64,000 nt of DNA from Bacillus sp. FJAT-18017 (GTDB taxonomy: Bacteria > Bacillota > Bacilli > Bacillales > Cytobacillaceae). The notes below the pieces were generated by a model, which was not told the origin of the DNA, did not search any database, and saw only the letters and a list, made by a program, of their open reading frames with translations. Made by a program: the position numbers and the translations under genes. Position 1 is the stretch's first letter. The number at the start of each line of letters is the position of its first letter. The DNA lies in NCBI RefSeq assembly GCF_001278805.1, contig NZ_CP012602.1, forward strand, positions 3,941,501 through 4,005,500. The letters run 5' to 3'. This document shows, piece after piece, positions 1-8,410 of the stretch.

Positions 1-25
1 AATTTTCCATTGAAGTATTTCCCAT
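1..25 (-). CDS. N-terminal start of an unidentified gene, cut by the window edge
   Basis: An ATG on the minus strand at 23-25 is preceded by a strong GAGGAGGA ribosome binding site at about 28-36. Only eight codons are visible (M-G-N-T-S-M-E-N), so the product cannot be named. The A+T-rich stretch behind it, up to about 180, would carry its promoter. Confidence 0.5.
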
Positions 26-230
26 GATCCTCCTCCTCGTATATCAATTTTCAATTGATTTTCAATAGTTTTTCTTTGAGGTGATTATACCACAATTTAC
101 CTAAGGTGAAGGGGTTCTATCTACAATTCTCCAATTATACCAATACCATCTAGGGTGTGTTTTATGGTGTCCCGGAAATTAAGCAAAAGGCGCCCGGTTC
201 ATGGACGCCTCTTGCATTGTACAATATAAA

Positions 231-265
231 AAGACCAGTGCTATCTTTTCCCTAGCACAGGTCTC
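231..265 (-). terminator. Rho-independent terminator of the 264-911 gene
   Basis: An 11-bp stem with one mismatch (232-242 pairs with 254-264) is followed on the minus strand by a T-run. It begins inside the stop codon of the upstream gene. Confidence 0.8.
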
Positions 266-911
266 ATCCTTTATTTCCCCGAATTCCAGCAGGAATTGCA
301 GAATCATCTATCTGTATTTTTGACTGTATTCCCTGGGCATTCAGCAGTTTGATAACCGTCTCGAGCTCCTTCTTCTCGGTAATCACCACATAATCTGCGG
401 GGCTAAGCCCGCCATTAAAGTGGAAGCTGAGTTTAAATCCATTGTTAACACGGGAGTCGAGCCCATATAAAGCGTGCCAGCGGACAATCCTCTCAACAGA
501 GTATTCCTTTATATCCGAAGAAGCGATAAATTTGCTGTCCAGAATGATTCCATTGGGCACAACGAAAAAATTACCAGGGTGCTTGATTGCGTTTAGAATC
601 AAATAGAACAAATAGGCAGAACTGAAGAGATACGTAGACAACCAATCTGTATACATAACAATAACCAGTAAGGCTGCCAAAACAATGAGAGCCGCACTTG
701 TTCCCCATTTAACGATTTGATAAGATTTTGTCCGTTTCGACAGCCTCGATGCAGTCTTCCATTCCCCAGCCATAAGGACACTTGAAAAATGCTCCTCTGT
801 CACAGGGAACAACGCATTTCCAGACAGGTTAATTGCCTTCTTAAGATTTATAAAATCCCGTATCAGACAATAAATACCGATTATAAAAATTAAAGCAAAA
901 AGTATAGACAT
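264..911 (-). CDS. Unknown membrane protein
   Basis: The protein has 215 residues. A hydrophobic N-terminal segment (about 1-20) and two central ones (about 72-90 and 94-110) suggest three membrane spans, followed by a soluble C-terminal half of about 100 residues with a mixed alpha/beta look. I do not recognise a family; the layout (membrane hairpin plus cytosolic domain around residues 115-200) resembles YcxB-like or PH-like membrane proteins, but this is a guess. The start is an ATG with a GGAGGTG site a few bases upstream. It is transcribed away from the permease gene at 1121 and ends in its own terminator. Confidence 0.75.
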   Translation of the reverse strand: MSILFALIFIIGIYCLIRDFINLKKAINLSGNALFPVTEEHFSSVLMAGEWKTASRLSKRTKSYQIVKWGTSAALIVLAALLVIVMYTDWLSTYLFSSAYLFYLILNAIKHPGNFFVVPNGIILDSKFIASSDIKEYSVERIVRWHALYGLDSRVNNGFKLSFHFNGGLSPADYVVITEKKELETVIKLLNAQGIQSKIQIDDSAIPAGIRGNKG

Positions 912-1120
912 AAGACACCTCCATTTGTCATCTTAGAGCTCTTGAATTTCATCTTAACTGTACGGCTAAAAATTGCAGTAAATTACCTCTGATTCAATTA
1001 TACCATGGGTTAAGGATAATTTCTCCAGCTTCGGTATTAGTTAGAATATTGACCACTAGGCATTCACCCATCTCCTCTTTACAACATAAAATAGGTAAAA
1101 ACCTATAGGAGGGAATTTTC

Positions 1121-2215
1121 ATGGGGAATGGACAACAGCCTGAACCGCAAAGCCAAAATTCCAGATTGAAATGGCATTTTTTCGAGCTGATTGGAATCAT
1201 TTTAGTGGTAGCGTCATTATTGATTCTGTTATTTAAGCCTAATTCACTTTCAAGTCTTTTTGACACCATTATAAAAGAGGTAAAACCCATCGTTGTAGAT
1301 GTTTTCCTCACAAGTGAAATTGGCGTTGCAATTGTTATTAGTGTGATTGTTGGCCGGATTTTAGAACGGCTGGGATTCACGGATGGCTTAATCCGAATTT
1401 TTGTGCCAATCATGAAATGGTTTAGAATCAATCCATCTGTCATTATTCCAAGTGTGTACAACATCCTCGGTGATATCAACGCTGCCGGAAAAATTGCCGG
1501 TCCAATCCTCGTTAAAGCTGGTGCTACCAAGGCCGAGCAAAAGATTGCAGTTGCAACAATGATTCAATCGCCTCAGTCTTTTGCAACATTCGTTTTAGGG
1601 CTTATCGCTTTGTCTGCCTTCGGAATCAATGCTTTTCCACTAGTAATCATCTCAATTATTCTGCCAATAATTATTGTCCCACTCCTTTTATCGAAGACTA
1701 TTTACCGCGATACAAGAAAAGTTGAATTGACTGAGCTGCCACGGTTTACACCGCAAACCAAGTTTCTACAGACGATTTTCGGTTCGGCAAAAGAAGGTGT
1801 GGAGCTTCTATTTCTTATCATTATCCCAGCAGTTGCGGCTGTTTTCTTCTTAATTGGTGCACTAAAATTCCTCGGTGTTTGGAGTTTCATTGAGTCCAGT
1901 CTTTCTTCCATCTTAACTGTTATGAGCATTGAGCCTTCCACCGGAATTGTTTCTATACTAGCAGCACCTACCCTCGCTGTTGCTCAATTGGCTGAACTAA
2001 GTGCCAACATAGATCCTCGCCTGATTGTCGGATCCTTTGTACTGGCCAATTCAGGCTTGCCTCTGTCCGTCATTTTTGGCCAGATTCCTGTCACATGGGC
2101 AGAATCCTCTGGCTTGAATGAACGGGAAGCATTACTGGCGGCCATCATTGGAATGGTTCTCCGATTTGCGACTGCGCTGGTACTCGGAATCTTTCTGACT
2201 CCATTCCTGGTGTGA
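1121..2215 (+). CDS. Nucleoside-recognition (Gate) domain permease-like membrane protein
   Basis: This 364-residue polytopic protein has about nine hydrophobic segments. The conserved central part (PSVYNILGDINAAGKIAGP, around 110-130) and the segment beginning VATMIQSPQSFATF match the Gate/nucleoside-recognition family of presumed transporters. The substrate is unknown. The start has a strong TAGGAGGG site. The stop lies 6 bases before the start of the amidohydrolase gene, so the two are almost certainly one operon. Such a pair suggests import or export of the compound the amidohydrolase works on (inference). Family assignment rests on motif recognition only. Confidence 0.75.
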   Translation: MGNGQQPEPQSQNSRLKWHFFELIGIILVVASLLILLFKPNSLSSLFDTIIKEVKPIVVDVFLTSEIGVAIVISVIVGRILERLGFTDGLIRIFVPIMKWFRINPSVIIPSVYNILGDINAAGKIAGPILVKAGATKAEQKIAVATMIQSPQSFATFVLGLIALSAFGINAFPLVIISIILPIIIVPLLLSKTIYRDTRKVELTELPRFTPQTKFLQTIFGSAKEGVELLFLIIIPAVAAVFFLIGALKFLGVWSFIESSLSSILTVMSIEPSTGIVSILAAPTLAVAQLAELSANIDPRLIVGSFVLANSGLPLSVIFGQIPVTWAESSGLNEREALLAAIIGMVLRFATALVLGIFLTPFLV

Positions 2216-2221
2216 TGCGTT

Positions 2222-3442
2222 ATGGATCAACCCTATTTAGTACGCGCAAAAAAAATTGTCACTGTCAGCCATGCGGGGACCATCCATGATGGAGCGATGG
2301 CCATCATGGATGGAAAAATTCTGGAGGTCGGCAAATGGAATGAAATCAGAAAACGTTACCCTGAATTGCCCGTCCAGGATTATTCTGATTTAGTGATAAC
2401 CCCTTCTCTTGTGGATTGCCATACGCATTTATTGGAATTTGCCCCAAGCTCGCTGTATCCGGTAACTCAGGTAACTCATTTCCTAGCGGGAAAAGCAATC
2501 CTGTTTAAAGCCTTATCATCAGGCATAACAGCATTAGGTGAACAGGTTTGTGGACATCCGCTATGTAACTTTTCCATGGCTGATTACAAGAATGCCGTTC
2601 AAGGGCTTCCCCTTGATGTCACATTCGCGGCAACTAGCATCTCAATTGGCTTTGAACAAATGGCCCATTTTACATCCGTCACACAGTCCCGGCCAGTTAA
2701 TCAACGGACTTTATCAAGTCCTGACCTTGTAAAAAAGATTGCAGCAGAAAGTGAGTATCCAGGGGAGAATATCTTCATTAATGCAACTCCCGCCAATTTC
2801 ACTGCTGATCAAGTCCCGCGGGCAGGAGAAGTCATTTATACAATTGAAGAATTAAAGTCAATTACAGATATCTATCATCAGGCAGGAAAAAGGATTGGAG
2901 CGCACGTAGCTGGGGAAGAAGGAATCAGGTTGGCTTTGGATGCGGGGATTGATGTTCTTCACCATGCACACGGCATCACAGATGAACTAATTGAAAAAGC
3001 GGCAACACAGAACGTTTCTGTTGTTACCACACCAATGGGCGGCACTCATTTGGAACCTAATTCCCCGGAAAATATATTGTCACTTGTTAAAAGCAATATT
3101 CCGGTTTCCATTTCAACAGACTCTTACCTGCCCCCTTATCCAGGAACCACATGGCTCCCTTTTCATGACAGTAAAATGCAGGGCCCTGACAACTTGATGT
3201 TAATCGCCCATCCAGCTATGAAACTCCTAGAAGAAAATAATTATGAGGAAAATGAAATTCTTGCACTATTGACAACCAATCCAGCCAAAATACTGGGGAA
3301 AGAAAGCAAATACGGAAGTCTTGAAACAGGAAAAGACGCCAACTTCCTCGTAGCAGAAGGCATTCCCGGACTCCAGATAACAGATGTGGAAGAGATTAAA
3401 AAGGTGTTTTATAAAGGTGTTATGGTCATTGAGAGAAAATAG
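2222..3442 (+). CDS. Amidohydrolase-family metal-dependent hydrolase (imidazolonepropionase/deaminase-like)
   Basis: The 406-residue protein has the amidohydrolase layout: a small beta domain at both ends (N-terminal residues 1-60 and about 350-406 near GKDANFLV) around a TIM barrel. Metal ligands are visible: H67 and H69 in VDCHTHL, H228 in GAHVAGEEG, H247-H250 in LHHAHG and D300 in ISTDSYLP. These are the residues that hold the catalytic zinc or iron in the family, so the enzyme should be active. The substrate is probably a cyclic amide or amine but cannot be told from sequence. It is cotranscribed with the membrane protein just upstream; the ribosome binding site is weak, consistent with coupling. 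Confidence 0.85.
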   Translation: MDQPYLVRAKKIVTVSHAGTIHDGAMAIMDGKILEVGKWNEIRKRYPELPVQDYSDLVITPSLVDCHTHLLEFAPSSLYPVTQVTHFLAGKAILFKALSSGITALGEQVCGHPLCNFSMADYKNAVQGLPLDVTFAATSISIGFEQMAHFTSVTQSRPVNQRTLSSPDLVKKIAAESEYPGENIFINATPANFTADQVPRAGEVIYTIEELKSITDIYHQAGKRIGAHVAGEEGIRLALDAGIDVLHHAHGITDELIEKAATQNVSVVTTPMGGTHLEPNSPENILSLVKSNIPVSISTDSYLPPYPGTTWLPFHDSKMQGPDNLMLIAHPAMKLLEENNYEENEILALLTTNPAKILGKESKYGSLETGKDANFLVAEGIPGLQITDVEEIKKVFYKGVMVIERK

Positions 3443-3547
3443 CGCTGATAGAAACCTAATAGTGCAAACGAATTGTGAAAGTAAAGAGTTCCGTTTTGAG
3501 TTGCTTTTCTAAAAATATGCACCAAAGTGACAGTCCTTTTGACATCT

Positions 3548-3672
3548 CAATTGGCATATAAAAAAGCAAAACTCACCTCCAAAAAAACTGTACTCTGCTG
3601 CAAGGCCGCCATGTCTCCTATCAATCCCATCATCAAGCCGGCGGGAATCATGGAAAACAGCGGCCTTTCCTA
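3548..3672 (-). pseudogene. Possible C-terminal scrap of a membrane protein gene
   Basis: On the minus strand an open stretch reads like a membrane segment (for example PLFSMIPAGLMMGLIGD) and ends in a stop near 3548, but no start or ribosome binding site is present. It lies between a convergent gene pair. It may be a decayed permease end or chance. The rest of 3443-3677 shows nothing recognisable. Confidence 0.3.
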
Positions 3673-3677
3673 ATGCC

Positions 3678-4523
3678 TTATTTCATCCGCACTAGCTGAT
3701 CTAACACTTCCGCAATATCACCGTCGATACCAATGGATTTTGAAGCAATTACATCTGGAATAAAAAGCTCGCTGCCTCTATTAAAAGTAATATAGGTTGC
3801 ATTTTCCTCTAAGCTAGTTAAATTCATAAATGGGGCTTTAATCAATTGGTTTCTTGCACCTACACCTAATTCCAGCAGGGCTAACTTTCTACCATGAGCA
3901 TTATCGATAAAATCCTGATAAGCCTGATAGCTTGTTTGCCAAGACTGGCCTCTTAGAAAATTCCGATCGACTTCGACATGGACTTGCATTGGGCCGCCAC
4001 ACTCTGGACACTTAGGAATAAGATCCAGAGGGACTTTTCCATTCTCTTGGTGTTGGGCCATTTTACTCAATATTTTGTCACCTTGATAAATTCGATTATG
4101 GCAACCATTAGAACATTGCAAATACCGGCTATTACCCTCTATTTCGAAAAGGCGTTCCTTTTGAAATCCTGCAAGTGTAAAATGAGAATCTGTATTAGAG
4201 GTAACCACAAAATAATTTTTATCCTTCACCAGTTCATAAAGGTTCTTCATAACAGGACTAGCTTCCTTGTTGTTTAAAAAGTAGGCGTACATACGGCTGA
4301 AAAATGCCCACTTTTCTTCCTCGGAAGGATATGGATAAAATGAACCCTGTAGGATACTACGAAAACCATACTTTTTACGAAAGTCACCGAAATGTTCCAG
4401 AAAGGACGAATCCTCTGCAAAAATATTATAACCTTCCGAAATGGCGAGGCCGTTACTTGCGCCTATTACAATGCTGTCAGCCTTCTTGATTTTGCTTAAA
4501 ACCTCTTGATACTTCTCTTCCAT
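3678..4523 (-). CDS. Sir2-family protein, SirTM-like, lacking the catalytic histidine (copy 1)
   Basis: The product is a 281-residue Sir2-fold protein. The NAD-binding loop is GASNGLAISEG near the N-terminus, followed by the TSNTDSHF segment (equivalent of the sirtuin TQNID). Four zinc cysteines lie in QCSNGCH and CPECGG. Classical deacetylases have HGN; here the same place reads IEGN, so the general base is missing. Loss of this His is typical of class M sirtuins (SirTM), which ADP-ribosylate proteins. The ATG at 4521-4523 follows a TGGAGG site and is preferred to in-frame ATGs upstream. The paralogue lies 72 bases upstream in the same direction. Confidence 0.8.
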   Translation of the reverse strand: MEEKYQEVLSKIKKADSIVIGASNGLAISEGYNIFAEDSSFLEHFGDFRKKYGFRSILQGSFYPYPSEEEKWAFFSRMYAYFLNNKEASPVMKNLYELVKDKNYFVVTSNTDSHFTLAGFQKERLFEIEGNSRYLQCSNGCHNRIYQGDKILSKMAQHQENGKVPLDLIPKCPECGGPMQVHVEVDRNFLRGQSWQTSYQAYQDFIDNAHGRKLALLELGVGARNQLIKAPFMNLTSLEENATYITFNRGSELFIPDVIASKSIGIDGDIAEVLDQLVRMK

Positions 4524-4595
4524 ATAAACCTCCATTTTTTTCGAAATTGTGTAATGCGAAGCCGTATTGCTCATTACTTATCCAATATCTACATC

Positions 4596-5453
4596 TCATT
4601 TTTCTCTTTTGTTCAAAGCATCTTGTAATACCACGGCAATATCTTTATGAATTGCGAGTCCCTTATCCTTCAGTTCCCTTGGCAACAATGCATCCTTTGG
4701 ATTGATGGTAATGTAGTATGCATCGGGCCAACTGTAAGTCATGTTCCAGAAGGGTTCTTTGATGAACATCGGTGTCATTGTGCCAACACCTAATTCCAGA
4801 AAGAGAACCTTTTTATCTTTGTTTTTTATAAGAAACTCATTGTATTTTATTAATTCATTTCTGTAAGAGCTACCTTCCAGAAATACATAAGAGCGCACCC
4901 ATGGTTCCATTTCCTGCCCGCACTTTGGACAGAATGGAATTAACTCTGTTGGAATTCTGGTTCCATCTATGTTTGCATACATGGTCTCGACTTGCTCTTT
5001 ATTAAAATAAACCTGATCATGGCAACGGGAGCCGCATTGAAAATAACGCAAATCCCCTTGAATTGGGGAAACTTTCTCTTCAGGAAAAGTTTTGGAAAAC
5101 TGTGCGTCTTGATTCGTTGTAACAATGAAATAGTTTTTGCCTTGAAGTAGTTGCGATAAATCAAGGTAAGGGTGACCGGCTTCCGCATCATATATAAATT
5201 TGATTTCAGTTGCAAGATAAGCCCACCGTTCTTCTCTTGTAGAAAAACGGTAATAAAAGCCCTCAAAAAGGTTTTTAATACCATATTTATCTGCAAATTT
5301 TCCAAAATGCTTCAGAAAATTTTCATCAGTATGATAAAAACTGTGTCCGATAGCCTCAGACATCCCAGCAGCGCCACCAACCACAATCGCGTCAGCTGAT
5401 TCGATTTTTTCAAGTAATGTGTCTATGTTGTCTTGATATTGTTGTGTTAACAT
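4596..5453 (-). CDS. Sir2-family protein, SirTM-like, with Gln in place of the catalytic His (copy 2)
   Basis: This 285-residue paralogue of the next gene has the NAD loop GGAAGMSEAIG, the TTNQDAQF segment, and zinc cysteines in QCGSRCH and CPKCG. The catalytic His position reads SPIQGDLRYFQC, i.e. Gln, as I recall for SirTM ADP-ribosyltransferases. SirTMs are usually encoded with a macrodomain hydrolase and lipoate/GcvH-like genes; none is seen here. An AGGAGGAC site precedes the ATG. The gene is divergent from the HxlR regulator at 5664, which probably controls both copies. Function (mono-ADP-ribosylation versus inert NAD sensor) is inference. Confidence 0.8.
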   Translation of the reverse strand: MLTQQYQDNIDTLLEKIESADAIVVGGAAGMSEAIGHSFYHTDENFLKHFGKFADKYGIKNLFEGFYYRFSTREERWAYLATEIKFIYDAEAGHPYLDLSQLLQGKNYFIVTTNQDAQFSKTFPEEKVSPIQGDLRYFQCGSRCHDQVYFNKEQVETMYANIDGTRIPTELIPFCPKCGQEMEPWVRSYVFLEGSSYRNELIKYNEFLIKNKDKKVLFLELGVGTMTPMFIKEPFWNMTYSWPDAYYITINPKDALLPRELKDKGLAIHKDIAVVLQDALNKREK

Positions 5454-5589
5454 ACGTTATTTGTCCTCCTAACGATTCTTCTATATAGTTGAAAATCCAA
5501 ACCATACTTCCCTGAAAATCAAAGATATGAATCCGGTTGTGGATCGTTTTTCTTCACGTTTAAATCCTTCTTTACTTGGATTTTAATGT

Positions 5590-5646
5590 ATTATATAGTG
5601 GGTATAGACTAGTAAACAAGTATGCACTTTTATGACATATACTATC
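5590..5646. promoter_or_regulatory. Putative HxlR operator/divergent promoter region
   Basis: The sirtuin/HxlR intergenic region holds a near-palindromic A+T-rich block with GTAAACAAGTATGC and CATATACTA repeats just before the HxlR ribosome binding site. This resembles sites of MarR/HxlR-type dimers. No experimental site is known; this is pattern recognition. Confidence 0.35.
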
Positions 5647-5663
5647 TAGGAGGATAGTGTAAA

Positions 5664-6020
5664 ATGAAAAGATCCCAAGTTGATGGTTCTGATAACAAAG
5701 AAAACATTTCTGATAGCCAAGAACCTTATTTTGGCTACACACTCTCTATTATCAGTGGTAAATGGAAACTGTTAATTATTTACTATTTAATAAAATACGG
5801 TACAGTCCGCTATAATGAGCTTCAGCGCTTGCTGGGAAAAATCACCTATAAAACGTTAAGTTCTACATTAAAGGAGATGCAAAATGACGGCTTAGTTCAT
5901 CGTGAGGAATATCCACAAATTCCCCCTAAGGTCGAATATAGCCTTACCGAAAAAGGGCAATCGCTCTGGCCGATTATCCAGGAAATGTGCCAATGGGGAG
6001 AGAATAATAAAGAAAAGTAA
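5664..6020 (+). CDS. HxlR-family winged-helix transcriptional regulator
   Basis: The 118-residue protein has the HxlR core: YTLSIISGKWKLLIIYYL, then ELQRLLGKITYKTLSSTLKEM (recognition helix) and the wing HREEYPQIPPKVEYSLTEKG. The redox Cys often found just before the GKWK motif in HxlR sensors is absent (the stretch reads EPYFGYTLS), so thiol sensing by that residue is unlikely. An AGGAGGATAGTGTAAA site precedes the ATG. The gene is divergent from the sirtuin pair, which it probably regulates (inference). Confidence 0.9.
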   Translation: MKRSQVDGSDNKENISDSQEPYFGYTLSIISGKWKLLIIYYLIKYGTVRYNELQRLLGKITYKTLSSTLKEMQNDGLVHREEYPQIPPKVEYSLTEKGQSLWPIIQEMCQWGENNKEK

Positions 6021-6133
6021 GAGAGAGAAAATGCTGATTAGCAGCATGAATGAATGGATCAAGAAAAGCGCGGGAATTTTTTGCGAGGAAAAAAAGATGC
6101 AAAAACAGGGGCACTGAAACTATTGCCCCAAGT

Positions 6134-6177
6134 AAAAAGGTATAATTCTCTCACAATTGAGAGTATTATACCTTTTT
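6134..6177. terminator. Bidirectional rho-independent terminator
   Basis: A near-perfect palindrome with flanking A and T runs lies between the convergent HxlR gene (plus strand) and the Lrp-type gene (minus strand). It can serve both. Confidence 0.85.
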
Positions 6178-6230
6178 GCCGTTTTTATTATTCTGTTGGT
6201 TGTTTTTCCTTAACAAGTAAAAGCAAACGT

Positions 6231-6677
6231 TTATTGTAATGTGCCAATCAAAGGATTTTGCTGTTTTATTTCTTGTATGGATAGATATAAACTATAGTTC
6301 CCATGATCGAGAAGGCTATTTAGGAAAAGATTCAATTGATCTTGTGTTCTGACTTTTATTTTTAAATGGTAACAGCCTTCCCCTGATACTCGGTGAGCTT
6401 CAACAACCTCTTTTCGATCCTTAATAAAACGGATAAAAGTATCATGATCAGGTGTTTTCATATAGATAATGACAAACGCTGTAAAAATGAGTCCCAATTT
6501 CATTTCATCTACTAGTAGAGAGTACGCCTTAATGACACCACTCTCCTCAAGTTTCTTAATCCGATTCCCTACTGCCTGTCCCGTCATATGAATTTGTTCT
6601 CCTAAGTCCTTCCATTGAATACGAGAATTTTCGGATAATAACTTGAGGATTTGAAAATCAATTTGATCAATATGCAT
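6231..6677 (-). CDS. Lrp/AsnC-family transcriptional regulator
   Basis: At 148 residues the protein has the usual length. The N-terminal winged helix reads QIDFQILKLLSENSRIQW ... TGQAVGNRIKKLEESGVIKAY, and the C-terminal RAM ligand-binding domain covers about 65-140. An AAAGGAG site precedes the ATG. The gene is divergent from the cysteine hydrolase at 6797 and most likely controls it in response to a small metabolite or amino acid (inference from the shared 119-bp intergenic region). Confidence 0.92.
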   Translation of the reverse strand: MHIDQIDFQILKLLSENSRIQWKDLGEQIHMTGQAVGNRIKKLEESGVIKAYSLLVDEMKLGLIFTAFVIIYMKTPDHDTFIRFIKDRKEVVEAHRVSGEGCYHLKIKVRTQDQLNLFLNSLLDHGNYSLYLSIQEIKQQNPLIGTLQ

Positions 6678-6796
6678 AATAAACTCCTTTCACCGTGAAA
6701 TGATTTGATATAAAAGTCTTTCATCAAAGTATCGATACAAATCAAGATATTATTTATCATTGTACTATACTAAATATTTTAATGAGGTGAAAGAAA

Positions 6797-7351
6797 ATGA
6801 GCACAGCTTTAATTATCGTTGATATACAAAATGACTATTTTCCAAATGGAAAGATGGAGTTAAGCAACCCCGAAAAAGCAGCCACAAACGCTGCTAAAGT
6901 TCTTGATTGGTTTAGACATAATAACAAAGAAAATATTTTCCATGTTCAGCATATCGCAAGTAGTCCAGAGTTAGGCTTCTTTCTTCCAAATACAGAGGGG
7001 GCTGAAATACATGAAGTTGTTCTGCCATTAGAGCACGAGAACATCATTGTAAAAAATTTCGCTAACAGCTTTCTGAAAACAGAATTAGAAAGTAAATTAA
7101 GAGAAAAAGGTGTAACCAAGGTGGTGGTTGTTGGTATGATGACTCATATGTGTATTGATGCAACCGTTAGAGCGGCAGTGGATCTAGGCTTTGAAACGAC
7201 ACTAATTGAAGATGCGTGTGCGACAAGAGAGTTATCTTATCAAGATAAAAAAGTCCCAGCTGACCAGGTTCATTATGCGTTTATCAGCGCACTTAACGGT
7301 ATGTATGCCAATGTCACTTCGACCGAGGATTTCCTTCAACAAAAAAACTAA
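6797..7351 (+). CDS. Isochorismatase-family cysteine hydrolase
   Basis: The 184-residue alpha/beta hydrolase carries the family's catalytic triad: D9 in LIIVDIQNDYF, K86 in IIVKNFANSF and C119 in GMMTHMCIDAT, with the usual cis-peptide region before the Cys. Family members hydrolyse isochorismate, nicotinamide, carbamoyl groups or other amides; the substrate here is unknown. A GAGGTG site lies 7 bases before the ATG. It stands alone with its own terminator and is divergent from the Lrp-type regulator. Confidence 0.9.
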   Translation: MSTALIIVDIQNDYFPNGKMELSNPEKAATNAAKVLDWFRHNNKENIFHVQHIASSPELGFFLPNTEGAEIHEVVLPLEHENIIVKNFANSFLKTELESKLREKGVTKVVVVGMMTHMCIDATVRAAVDLGFETTLIEDACATRELSYQDKKVPADQVHYAFISALNGMYANVTSTEDFLQQKN

Positions 7352-7357
7352 TTAAAT

Positions 7358-7395
7358 AAAAAAGGGAGATTGTATTAAAAACAATCTCCTTTTTT
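7358..7395 (+). terminator. Rho-independent terminator of the cysteine hydrolase gene
   Basis: A stem of about 12 bp (GGAGATTGT with its complement ACAATCTCC) is flanked by A and T runs directly after the stop codon. Confidence 0.9.
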
Positions 7396-7541
7396 GCAGT
7401 TGTGTATTAAGTCAATTTCAAGTGGGGGGTTATTTATACCCAACTTTCTTATAGATGAAGATTGAGTTTTTCTTATTATGTTTGAGAATTCTCAACTACT
7501 TTACCTAATCTGCCATATAGAGAAATGGCGCTATACTTTTT

Positions 7542-7577
7542 AAGATAAGCACCCGTCACTTAAAGTGCATTCTTTAA
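7542..7577. repeat. Diverged copy of a dispersed CACCCGTTA-type intergenic repeat
   Basis: The stretch AAGCACCCGTCACTTAAAGTG resembles better copies at 51996 and 62881 (core CACCCGTTA, then TTAAGT). It lies between genes and has no coding potential. Confidence 0.45.
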
Positions 7578-7591
7578 CAAACTTGTTAACT

Positions 7592-7978
7592 TTAGTGTTG
7601 CTGCTTTGTTTTTTCAATCGCAATACGTAAGTTCGAGATTACACCAAGGAACAATATTAACGAACAAACCAATTTTTCAAAAGGTGTTCCAAATAATTGT
7701 TGTATAAACCCAAAAGACCAAAGTAAAACAAAAAACCAGAATATAACGCTTATACCTCTTTTGTATGTATATGGTATATTTCTTCCAACAATCAGAGTAA
7801 ACACTCCTCCAATAATGGAAACTATGATACTGATAATAGATATTGGTAACTGTGTAGCGAAGGATTCAGAACGTCCGCCATTAACCCATGTGAATGGAAT
7901 TATGCCGCTAATAATTAGAACATGGATTGAGATAGTCAAAGAGTAAAAAATAATTCCCATAAATACAGCAGTTTTCAC
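7592..7978 (-). CDS. Small four-span membrane protein, function unknown
   Basis: The 128-residue protein has four evident hydrophobic segments (about 5-30, 42-65, 75-95 and 100-120) and a basic C-terminus rich in Lys and Gln. No family is recognised. The start is a GTG with only a weak purine-rich stretch upstream. It stands alone. Coding is likely because of the regular hydrophobic pattern and codon use, but function is unknown. Confidence 0.6.
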   Translation of the reverse strand: MKTAVFMGIIFYSLTISIHVLIISGIIPFTWVNGGRSESFATQLPISIISIIVSIIGGVFTLIVGRNIPYTYKRGISVIFWFFVLLWSFGFIQQLFGTPFEKLVCSLILFLGVISNLRIAIEKTKQQH

Positions 7979-8171
7979 ATTAATTTTTCTAATTTTCTCT
8001 AATATAAACTCACCCCATTTCTTCCTATTATCATTTTATTTAATCTTGTAAGGTACTATTCCTATATAAATTTCCATATGATATTTTTTTGGGCTCCCCC
8101 CTCCCCCACTGAATTCGCTTTGTTTTGATTAATAACGAAAACAACCTTTACGACCATTGCGGATCCCTGAC

Positions 8172-8286
8172 CTACTTCCTTTTTTTCGCTTCTATCCTCT
8201 TGTTCAACTCTTCTAAAAATACATCGTCATCAAAGGGCAATTCGAATTCCTTACCCAACCAATCTCTTCGTTTTCCTATCTAACAT
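8172..8286 (-). pseudogene. Broken small ORF (frameshifted or C-terminal remnant)
   Basis: On the minus strand a clean hydrophilic reading frame (WLGKEFELPFDDDVFLEELN, ending in a Lys-rich tail) runs to a stop at 8172. An AAGGAGG site and ATG at 8284-8286 lie just upstream but in another frame. This looks like a small gene with one frameshift. Function unknown. Confidence 0.4.
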
Positions 8287-8335
8287 TTCCTCCTTCTGAA
8301 CCATAGCAAGGTTCCGTCATAATTTTAAAAATAGT

Positions 8336-8364
8336 TTGACGTTTTTGTGAGATAATGATATAAA
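8336..8364 (+). promoter_or_regulatory. Sigma-A-type promoter of the aldolase gene
   Basis: TTGACG at 8336-8341, 17 bases, then TATAAA at 8359-8364. It lies about 30 bases before the ribosome binding site of the gene at 8411. Confidence 0.7.
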
Positions 8365-8410
8365 AGCTAATAACAAAGATGGCTACAACTAAGAGGTGGA
8401 GGTTATGGAG

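Noticed and set aside
994..1530. Long minus-strand frame opposite the permease gene
   Set aside because: It is a shadow of the permease frame, without ribosome binding site or recognisable protein.
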